DNA of 42,784 nt from Chloroflexia bacterium. Lineage in GTDB: Bacteria; Chloroflexota; Chloroflexia; Thermomicrobiales; CFX8. Location of the stretch: contig JAUIIK010000032.1 of NCBI GenBank assembly GCA_030431755.1, positions 1 to 42,784 of the forward strand, written 5' to 3'. Below the pieces are notes generated by a model that saw only the letters and a program-made list of their open reading frames with translations, did not search any database and was not told the DNA's origin. Position numbers and translations under genes: made by a program. Positions 7,237 to 14,466 of the stretch are shown piece after piece (the stretch's first letter is position 1; each line of letters begins with the position of its first letter).

Positions 7237-9597
7237 ATGACACACCAACGACGCAGAGCGTCACGACGACGCCTGACCATCGGAGCAGTCCTGCTGCTGC
7301 TCGTCAGCCTGGGGAGCGGGCTGGCCGGCGCGCAGGCGGCGGACGAGCGTGAGGTAGAGCTGGCGGCCACGTCGGCCGACAACGACTACGCGACATGCGA
7401 GTCAACCAGTGACACGCTGGTGACCTGCTCACTCAAAGTTGTCAGCAACCAGTCGTCGCTGGACCTCACGACCGATCTCCTGCCACTCGCGCAGCAGATC
7501 AACGCTGACGTTCATTCGAACACGGTTATGTGGGTCTCTGCCTGGGGTGGAAAGGGAGGAAAGGGATACTCCACTGGCTGGACGCCCGCCGGCGGCTGGG
7601 GTGGTTCCGGAGGCTACGCCCAGACGATCACGACGATCGATGACTATCAGAGCACCTACGGCACGCCCACGCTCTATTACTACTTTGGCGCGCATGGCCA
7701 AGATGGCTGGGTAGATGGCTCGGTCTATCCCGGCGGGGGCGGCGCATCGACGATTGTCGCCTCAGTAGCCGAAGGTGCGGTCGTCAACGGATTCAATGCG
7801 AGCACGGTGCTGCTGATCGCCGGTGGCGGTGGCGGCGGAAACTACGCCGTGGTTGGAGCCGAGGGTCAGGAAGGCGGGCACGGCGGCACCGCGATCGCAT
7901 GGTCGGAAGCAGCGGCCTATGGCGCCGGCCAGGATCTCAAGGGCAACACGGATACGGTCAGAGGCGGGAGCTACTCCGGGCCGGGAGCAGGCAGTCCGGT
8001 CGTCAATCCCCTCAACTCCCAGGATCCCGGGGGAAACGGCTTCGGCGGTTGGGGCGGATCTCCGGATGGCGACGATGACAATCGGACGTTCTGGCTGAAT
8101 GGCGATCCGAACACCGACCAGGGGCATGGCGTCTCATCCAACGATGGCGATGGTAGCCCTTCTGGTGGCGGTTACGGTGGCGGCGGGATGAACGCGTGTG
8201 GCGATAGTGCCCACCACGACTGCGCCGGCCCTGGCGGCGGCAGCTTCGCCGCCGGCCTCACCCAGTACGATGAGGATGCGCCGACGGAACGACCGACCGA
8301 TGAGCCCAGCAACGCCGAAATCACCATCGTCTTCAATATCTCTCCAGTCTCCTATGCCTTCACGACCCCAGCCGCCAACCCCTTCGGCATCACGACCTCG
8401 ACCTCCTCAGCCGTCTACCCCGCCTTCGTCGATATCAACGGCGACGGCACACAGGACCTCTTCATCGGCAGCGCCACCTCACTCGACTATCTCGAAAACA
8501 CCGGCACCGCATCCAAGCCAGCCTTCGCCAGTCCGGTCTCGCAGGACTTCATGGTCGCCGACAGCTACGGCCGGCCAACCTTCGTCGACATCGACAGCGA
8601 TGGCGACTTCGACCTCAACCTCGGCACCGATGCCGGGACGCTGGCCTATTATGAGAACAGAGGCACCGCCACCGCGCCCGACTTCACCTTCATCGGCTTC
8701 GGCACCAGTCTGGGTGGACTCCCGCTTCCCGAGCCCGCCTCACTAGCCTTCGGCGACCTCACCGGTGATGGTCTCGTCGACATCATCATCAGCGGCAACT
8801 CGAGTGGCGATGTCTACTTCTACGAGAATCAGGGCACGGCGACGAACGGATCTTTCGCCGCGCCACAGATCAACCCCTTCGGGATCAACCCGCTCGATGC
8901 CAGCGGACCGATTCCAGCGCTGGTCGATATTCACGGCAACGGCGTGCTCGACCTCTTTGTCGGTGGGCCCAACGGCAGCACGAGCATCTACCAGAATGTC
9001 GGCACGGCTACCGAGCCAGACTTCCTGCCGCGTGTCTTCAATCCCTACGGCTTGAAGAACCTCGGCACTGATGCGTCGCCCGCCTTCGTCGACATCGACA
9101 ACAACGGCCATCCTGACGCTTTCATCGGCTCGGGCAGCGGCACGATCTGGGCTTTCGGCAACTTCGCGTTCTTCAACGACAGCGAGCCGCCCAGCCTGTT
9201 CGCGGCTAACTCGCTCGGCAACGAAGCTGGCGGGGTTGAGTCCGAACCGGTCCTCCGCTACGAGACGACGCCCGAAGTCGAGATCACGGTCCTCGGCGAC
9301 GGCAGCCAGATCACAGCCACGATCTATGGCAGCGAGAGCTTCGATGCCAGCCAGGTCCATCGCGACATCCTCGACCTCGAGGACTGGCTCGGCAACGAGC
9401 TGGCCGAGGTCGTGCGCACCTTCTGGAGCGCCGCGGTCAGCGATGTCAATGGCGACGGCTACCTCGACCAGACGATGCTCTTCTACAGCGACGATCCTGC
9501 CGCGATCCACTACCACGTCTACCACGGCAAGGAACTCTGCCTGCGTGGCGTCACGGCGGGTGGAATGGAGTATGAGGCTTGCAACTTCGCGGAGTAG
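7237..9597 (+). CDS. Secreted Gly-rich / FG-GAP (VCBS) repeat protein, copy 1
   Basis: Protein of 786 aa. Signal peptide (RRRLTIGAVLLLLVSLGSG, then GAQA), then a conserved TSADNDYATC segment with two Cys. Residues about 100-368 are Gly-rich (GGKGGKG, YYYFGAHGQDG, LLIAGGGGGGNY) and resemble the bacterial and ALK-type glycine-rich domain (PF12810-like). Residues about 378-641 contain FG-GAP/VCBS-type beta-propeller repeats with Ca-binding-like loops (DINGDGTQD, DIDSDGDFD, DLTGDGLVD, DIDNNGHPD), each followed by a YxENxGTA strand. Residues about 700-786 are a tail domain with QVHRDIL, DWLGNELAEVVRTFWSAA, another loop (DVNGDGYLD), and two Cys in LCLRGV and EACNF. The start at 7237 follows GGAG by 9 nt. 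Role inferred: Ca-stabilised extracellular adhesion or coat protein. First of three tandem copies. Confidence 0.85.
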   Translation: MTHQRRRASRRRLTIGAVLLLLVSLGSGLAGAQAADEREVELAATSADNDYATCESTSDTLVTCSLKVVSNQSSLDLTTDLLPLAQQINADVHSNTVMWVSAWGGKGGKGYSTGWTPAGGWGGSGGYAQTITTIDDYQSTYGTPTLYYYFGAHGQDGWVDGSVYPGGGGASTIVASVAEGAVVNGFNASTVLLIAGGGGGGNYAVVGAEGQEGGHGGTAIAWSEAAAYGAGQDLKGNTDTVRGGSYSGPGAGSPVVNPLNSQDPGGNGFGGWGGSPDGDDDNRTFWLNGDPNTDQGHGVSSNDGDGSPSGGGYGGGGMNACGDSAHHDCAGPGGGSFAAGLTQYDEDAPTERPTDEPSNAEITIVFNISPVSYAFTTPAANPFGITTSTSSAVYPAFVDINGDGTQDLFIGSATSLDYLENTGTASKPAFASPVSQDFMVADSYGRPTFVDIDSDGDFDLNLGTDAGTLAYYENRGTATAPDFTFIGFGTSLGGLPLPEPASLAFGDLTGDGLVDIIISGNSSGDVYFYENQGTATNGSFAAPQINPFGINPLDASGPIPALVDIHGNGVLDLFVGGPNGSTSIYQNVGTATEPDFLPRVFNPYGLKNLGTDASPAFVDIDNNGHPDAFIGSGSGTIWAFGNFAFFNDSEPPSLFAANSLGNEAGGVESEPVLRYETTPEVEITVLGDGSQITATIYGSESFDASQVHRDILDLEDWLGNELAEVVRTFWSAAVSDVNGDGYLDQTMLFYSDDPAAIHYHVYHGKELCLRGVTAGGMEYEACNFAE

Positions 9598-9648
9598 CAG
9601 CGCGCTGATAGCGACGAACTCGGGCTAGTGGGACGGATGGATGCGAAC

Positions 9649-12009
9649 ATGCCGAGGCATCAACGACGCCATACGCCAGGAAAACACCTAAGCCTCATGT
9701 CGATCTTCCTCCTGTTCATCGGCATGAGCGGCGGGCTGGCCGGCGCGCAGGCGGCGGACGAGCGCGAGACGGAGCTGGCGGCCACCTCGGCCGACAACGA
9801 CTACGCAACCTGCACGGAAACCAGTTCGACGCTGGTGACCTGCTCGCTCAAGATTGTCGACGACCAGTTTGCGGTGGATCTGGCGACGGATCTCCTGCCG
9901 CTCGCGCAGCAGGTCAACGCCGACGTTCGCACGGATACCGTCATGTGGGTTCAAGCCTGGGGCGGAAAAGGCGGGAAGGGGACCACTGACGCCCTAGACC
10001 CCGGCGTAGGTGGCTACGGCGGCTACGCCCAAACGATCACGACGATCGATGACTATCAGAGCACCTACGGCTGGACGATGCTCTACTACTACTTCGGTGA
10101 GAATGGGGTGTCGGGTGCAGGGGAGTCGGACGGTTCGGTTGATCCCGGTGGGGGGGCCGCATCGACGATTGTCGCCTCGGCACCATATGACAGCGGAGAC
10201 TACAGTCTTAACGCGAACACGGTGCTGCTGATCGCCGGTGGTGGTGGCGGCGGCAACTACGGCATGGCCTTCTATGTCGGTCAGGATGGTGGAAGCGGCG
10301 GCACCGCAATCGCAGCCTCAGAGACGGCAGCCTACGGCGCCGGCCAGAGTCTCAGCGGAAACAACGATACGGTCAGAGGTGGAAGTTATTACGGGCCGGG
10401 CCTGGGTAGTCCGGTCGTCAACCCCCTCGATTGGACCAACGCCGGAGGAGACGGGTTCGGCGGCTGGGGCGGATCTCCGGATGATGCTGATTACGACCTG
10501 GCCCTCTGGCTGAATGGCAACCCGGTTACCGACCAGGGGCATGGCATCACGTCTTTCAATAAGGACGGTGGACCCTCGGGCGGCGGCTACGGCGGCGGCG
10601 GGATGAACGCCTGTGACAACCATGCCCACCACAAATGTGCCGGACCAGGCGGTGGCAGCTATGCCGCCGGCAACACCCAGCTCGATACATCCGCGCCGGC
10701 GTCGCGTCCTAGCAGTCAACCCGGCGACGCCGAGATCACCATCGTCTTCAATACCGCCCCGGCGTCCTACGCCTTCACCACGCCGGCCGCCAACCCCTTC
10801 GGCATCGAGACCTCGGGATCCTCAGCCGTCTACCCCACCTTCGTCGACATCGACGCCGACGGCACGCAGGATCTCTTCATCGGCAGCGCCACTTCGCTCG
10901 ACTATCTCGAAAACACCGGCACCGCCAGCGACCCGGCCTTCGCCAGTCCCGTCTCGCAGAACTTCATGGTCGCCGACAGCTACGGACGACCAACCTTCGT
11001 CGACATCGACAGCGATGGCGACTTCGACCTCTACCTCGGCACCGATGCCGGGACGTTGGCCTACTACGAGAACAGAGGCACCGCATCCAGCCCCGACTTC
11101 ACCTTCATCGGCTTCGGCACCACCCTGGGTGGACTCCCGCTTCCCGAGCCCGCCTCGCTAGCCTTCGGCGATCTCACTGGCGATGGTTTGACGGACATCA
11201 TCATCAGCGGCAACTCTGGTGGCGATGTCTACTTCTACGAGAACCTGGGCACGGCGACACAAGGGTCCTTCGCCGCGCCGCAGATCAACCCCTTCGGGAT
11301 CAATCCGCTCGATGCCAGCGGCCCGATCCCGGCGCTGGCCGATGCCAACGGCGACGGGGTGCTCGACCTCTTTGTCGGCGGACCCAACGGCAGCACCAGC
11401 ATCTACCAGAATGTGGGCACGGCCACGAAGCCCGAGTTCTTGGAGCGGGTCTTCAACCCCTATGGTTTGGAGAACCTCGGCACCGATGCGTCGCCCGCCT
11501 TCGTCGACATTAACGATGACGGTCGACCTGATGCCTTTATCGGGTCCGGCAGCGGCACGATCTGGGCCTTCGGAAATGGCTCGTTCTTGACCGACGGGCC
11601 CATTGGCCTACCCACGTCGGCCCTGTTCGGCGCCGAGTCCAACAGCAGCGAGTCCGAACCGGTCAAGCGCTACGAGACGACACCTGACGTGACGTTCGCG
11701 GTTTCGGACGACGCGACACGGATCACGGCCACGATCTATGGCAGCGAAGGCTTCGATGCCAGTCAGGTGCATCGCGACATCCTCCACTTCGAGGACTGGC
11801 TCGGCAACGAGCTAGCCGAGGCCGTGCGCACCTTCTGGAGCGCCGCGGTCAACGATGTTAACGGCGACGGCTACCTCGATCAGATGCTGCTCTTCCACGC
11901 GGCCGACCCGGCGGCAATCCAAGACGACATCTACCACGGCCAGGAACTCTGCCTGCGTGGCGTCACCACCGATGGCGTGCGCTACGAAGCCTGCGACTTC
12001 GTGGAGTAG
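9649..12009 (+). CDS. Secreted Gly-rich / FG-GAP repeat protein, copy 2
   Basis: Protein of 786 aa with the same domain order and length as copy 1. Signal peptide (LSLMSIFLLFIGMSGGLAG, then AQA), TSADNDYATC, Gly-rich region, FG-GAP repeats (DIDADGTQD, DIDSDGDFD, DLTGDGLTD, DANGDGVLD, DINDDGRPD), and the tail starting near residue 700 (FDASQVHRDILHFEDWLGNEL, final EACDFVE). Its signal-peptide core differs from copies 1 and 3 (GMSGG rather than RRLTIGA), so the N-terminus has diverged while the repeats have stayed alike, which suggests gene conversion over the repeat part. The start is taken at ATG 9649, matching the MxHQRR-type start of copy 1 and the constant 51-nt spacer. In-frame upstream starts at 9628 and 9637 cannot be excluded, because the GGACGG/GGATGG tract is a mediocre ribosome binding site for any of them. 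Confidence 0.83.
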   Translation: MPRHQRRHTPGKHLSLMSIFLLFIGMSGGLAGAQAADERETELAATSADNDYATCTETSSTLVTCSLKIVDDQFAVDLATDLLPLAQQVNADVRTDTVMWVQAWGGKGGKGTTDALDPGVGGYGGYAQTITTIDDYQSTYGWTMLYYYFGENGVSGAGESDGSVDPGGGAASTIVASAPYDSGDYSLNANTVLLIAGGGGGGNYGMAFYVGQDGGSGGTAIAASETAAYGAGQSLSGNNDTVRGGSYYGPGLGSPVVNPLDWTNAGGDGFGGWGGSPDDADYDLALWLNGNPVTDQGHGITSFNKDGGPSGGGYGGGGMNACDNHAHHKCAGPGGGSYAAGNTQLDTSAPASRPSSQPGDAEITIVFNTAPASYAFTTPAANPFGIETSGSSAVYPTFVDIDADGTQDLFIGSATSLDYLENTGTASDPAFASPVSQNFMVADSYGRPTFVDIDSDGDFDLYLGTDAGTLAYYENRGTASSPDFTFIGFGTTLGGLPLPEPASLAFGDLTGDGLTDIIISGNSGGDVYFYENLGTATQGSFAAPQINPFGINPLDASGPIPALADANGDGVLDLFVGGPNGSTSIYQNVGTATKPEFLERVFNPYGLENLGTDASPAFVDINDDGRPDAFIGSGSGTIWAFGNGSFLTDGPIGLPTSALFGAESNSSESEPVKRYETTPDVTFAVSDDATRITATIYGSEGFDASQVHRDILHFEDWLGNELAEAVRTFWSAAVNDVNGDGYLDQMLLFHAADPAAIQDDIYHGQELCLRGVTTDGVRYEACDFVE

Positions 12010-12060
12010 CGAACGCGAACTTCACGGGATCGACGAGAACGATGAATGGAGACTCGTACA

Positions 12061-14415
12061 ATGTTGGCTAGTCACACGGCAAGAATGTCCCGGCGGCTGA
12101 CCCTTGGAGCAATCCTCGTGCTGCTCGTCAGCCTGGGCAGCGGACTGGTCAGCGCGCAGCCTGACGATGATGGCCAGACGGCCCTGGCGGCCACCTCGGC
12201 CGACAACAAGTATGCAACCTGCACGGAGACTAGTTCTACGCAGGTAACGTGCTCGCTCAACTATATCTACAGAGCCGACAGACTGTCGTCGATCAACCTC
12301 ACGACCCATCTCCTGCCGCTCGCCCAGCAGATCAATGCCGACATTAGCTCAGACACTGTCATGTGGATCTCAGCCCTGGGCGGCCAGGGCGGCGAAGGGT
12401 GGAGCTGCACGATTTGCTCGGACGGCGGCTCGGGTGGTTTTGGTGGCTACGCGCAGACGGTCACCACAATCGATGACTACGAGAGCACTTACGGCACGAC
12501 CACACTCCACTATTTCCTTGGTGGGACTGGCAATGATGCCTGGAAAGCAGACACGAGCCTGCCCGGCGGTGGCGGCGCATCGACGCTTGTCGCCTCAGTC
12601 GCCAGTGGCTTCGCCGCGGACAATGTGCTGCTGGTTGCTGGTGGCGGCGGTGGCGGCAACTACGGTGTGTTTGGAGCCTCCGGCCAGGATGGCGGGCAGG
12701 GCGGCACCGCGATCGCGACAATCGCGACGGCGACCTATGGGGCCGGCCAGAGTCTCAGCGGCAACACGGATACAGCCAGAGGTGGGAGCTACTCCGGGCC
12801 GGGAGAAGGCAGTCCGGTCGTCAACCCCCTCAACTCCCAGGACCCCGGAGGAAACGGCTTCGGCGGTTGGGGTGGATCTCTAACTGGCGAGGACAAATAC
12901 CAGACGACCTGGATAAACGGCAACCCAAACACCGACCAGGGACATGGCGTCTCGTCCAACGATGCCTACGGCAGTCCCTCTGGTGGCGGCTACGGCGGCG
13001 GCGGGATGAACGCCTGTGGCAATAGTACCCACCACAACTGTGCCGGTCCTGGGGGCGGCAGCTATGCGGCTGGGATCACGAAGCTCGATACCTCCGCGCC
13101 GACGTCACGTCCCACCGCCAAATCCGAACTGGCCAGTGTCACAATCGTCTTCAATACCGAGCCGGTCTCCTACGCCTTCACGTCACCGGCCGCCAATCCC
13201 TTCGGCATCACGACCTCGGCCTCCTCAGCCGTTTATCCTGCCTTCGTCGACATCGACGCCGACGGTACCCAGGATCTCTTCATCGGCAGCGCCACTTCGC
13301 TCGAATATCTTGAAAACACCGGCACCGCCAGCAACCCGGCCTTCGCAGGTCCCGTCTCGCAGGACTTCATGGTCGCCGACAGCTACGGCCGGCCAACCTT
13401 CGTCGATATCGACAGCGATGGCGACTACGATCTCTACCTCGGCACTGATGCTGGGACGTTGGCCTACTACGAGAACACCGGCACCGCCACCGCACCCGAC
13501 TTCACGTTCATCGGCTTCGGCACCACCCTGGGTGGACTCCCGCTTCCCGAGCCCGCCTCGCTAGCCTTTGGCGATCTCACCGGTGATGGTCTCGTCGACA
13601 TCATCATCAGCGGCAACTCGGGCGGCGACGTCTACTTCTACGAGAACCAGGGCACGGCGACGAACGGATCTTTCGCTGCGCCACAGATCAATCCCTTCGG
13701 CATCAACCCGCTCGATGCCAGCGGACCGATCCCGGCGCTGGCCGATGCCGACGGCAACGGGGTGCTCGACCTCTTCGTAGGCGGTCCCGGCGGTAGCACG
13801 AGCATCTACCAGAACGTTGGGACAGCCACCGAGCCGCAGTTCTTGGAGCGGGTCTTCAATCCCTATGGTCTGAAGAACCTCGGCACGGATGCGTCGCCTG
13901 CCTTCGTCGACATTGACGACAATGGCACGCTCGACGCCTTCATCGGCTCGGGTAGCGGCATGATCTGGGCCTTCGGGAACAACAGGATCTTCCCTGGCAT
14001 CAACCCACCCAGCCTGTTCGCGGCGACCCCGCTCGGCGCTGAGCCCGGTGAGGCTGAGTCCGCACCAGTCAAGCGCTACGAAACGACGCCTGATGTGATG
14101 TTCGCCGTCTCGGACGACGCAAGCCAGATCACCGCCACGATCTACGGCAGCGAAGGCTTCGACGCCGGTCAGGTCCACCGCGACATCCTCCACTTCGAGG
14201 ACTGGCATGGCAACGAGCTGGCCGAGGTCGTGCGCGCCTTCTGGAGCGCGGCGACCAGTGACGTTAACGGCGACGGCTACCTCGACCAGACGGTGCTTTT
14301 CTACAGCGACGTTCCAGCAGAGATCGCGGACGACATCTACCACGGCAAGGAACTCTGCGTCCGTGGCGTCACGGCGGGCGGAGTGGAGTTCGAGGCCTGC
14401 AACTTCGTCGATTAG
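12061..14415 (+). CDS. Secreted Gly-rich / FG-GAP repeat protein, copy 3
   Basis: Protein of 784 aa. Signal peptide (SRRLTLGAILVLLVSLGSG, then VSAQ), TSADNKYATC, and a small N-terminal insertion relative to the other copies (NYIYRADRLSS) with an extra Cys pair (CTICSDGG) at the start of the Gly-rich region. FG-GAP repeats (DIDADGTQD, DIDSDGDYD, DLTGDGLVD, DADGNGVLD, DIDDNGTLD) follow, then the tail with QVHRDILHFEDWHGNELAEV, DVNGDGYLD and EACNFVD. The start at 12061 has GGAG 9 nt upstream and agrees with copy 1; an in-frame ATG at 12046 overlaps the purine tract. Expected location is outside the membrane. The shared FG-GAP segment suggests the same Ca-dependent binding role as its siblings, with the variable Gly-rich part possibly setting specificity (inference). 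Confidence 0.85.
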   Translation: MLASHTARMSRRLTLGAILVLLVSLGSGLVSAQPDDDGQTALAATSADNKYATCTETSSTQVTCSLNYIYRADRLSSINLTTHLLPLAQQINADISSDTVMWISALGGQGGEGWSCTICSDGGSGGFGGYAQTVTTIDDYESTYGTTTLHYFLGGTGNDAWKADTSLPGGGGASTLVASVASGFAADNVLLVAGGGGGGNYGVFGASGQDGGQGGTAIATIATATYGAGQSLSGNTDTARGGSYSGPGEGSPVVNPLNSQDPGGNGFGGWGGSLTGEDKYQTTWINGNPNTDQGHGVSSNDAYGSPSGGGYGGGGMNACGNSTHHNCAGPGGGSYAAGITKLDTSAPTSRPTAKSELASVTIVFNTEPVSYAFTSPAANPFGITTSASSAVYPAFVDIDADGTQDLFIGSATSLEYLENTGTASNPAFAGPVSQDFMVADSYGRPTFVDIDSDGDYDLYLGTDAGTLAYYENTGTATAPDFTFIGFGTTLGGLPLPEPASLAFGDLTGDGLVDIIISGNSGGDVYFYENQGTATNGSFAAPQINPFGINPLDASGPIPALADADGNGVLDLFVGGPGGSTSIYQNVGTATEPQFLERVFNPYGLKNLGTDASPAFVDIDDNGTLDAFIGSGSGMIWAFGNNRIFPGINPPSLFAATPLGAEPGEAESAPVKRYETTPDVMFAVSDDASQITATIYGSEGFDAGQVHRDILHFEDWHGNELAEVVRAFWSAATSDVNGDGYLDQTVLFYSDVPAEIADDIYHGKELCVRGVTAGGVEFEACNFVD

Positions 14416-14466
14416 CCGAACGCAGCCTGACGGGATGAAAGCGAGCGACGGATGGAGAAGCGTGCA

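Larger units (their letters stand above)
7237..14466 (+). repeat. Tandem triplication of the FG-GAP gene unit
   Basis: Three head-to-tail copies of a gene of about 2.36 kb (7237-9597, 9649-12009, 12061-14415), each followed by exactly 51 nt before the next start, including the start of the next, chimeric gene at 14467. The FG-GAP and tail parts are nearly the same between copies, while the Gly-rich parts vary more, mainly in surface-loop-like stretches. A fourth, dispersed copy lies at 37588-39945. Confidence 0.85.

Noticed and set aside
7540-8340. Gly-rich region as a PE_PGRS- or silk-like low-complexity protein
   Set aside because: The strands between Gly runs (YYYFGAHGQDG, STVLLIAGGGGGGNY) fit the folded glycine-rich domain of the PF12810 type better, and no PE domain is present.
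8198-8746. Ser/Pro/Arg-rich plus-strand frame inside FG-GAP genes, seen in all copies
   Set aside because: Low-complexity frame-shifted reading of the FG-GAP repeats; start not linked to a ribosome binding site.
8743-9525. Open frame opposite FG-GAP copy 1, with a relative opposite copy 3 (13561-14343)
   Set aside because: The two resemble each other only because the sense genes are paralogues. There is no ribosome binding site or domain, and the sense frame is clearly the coding one.
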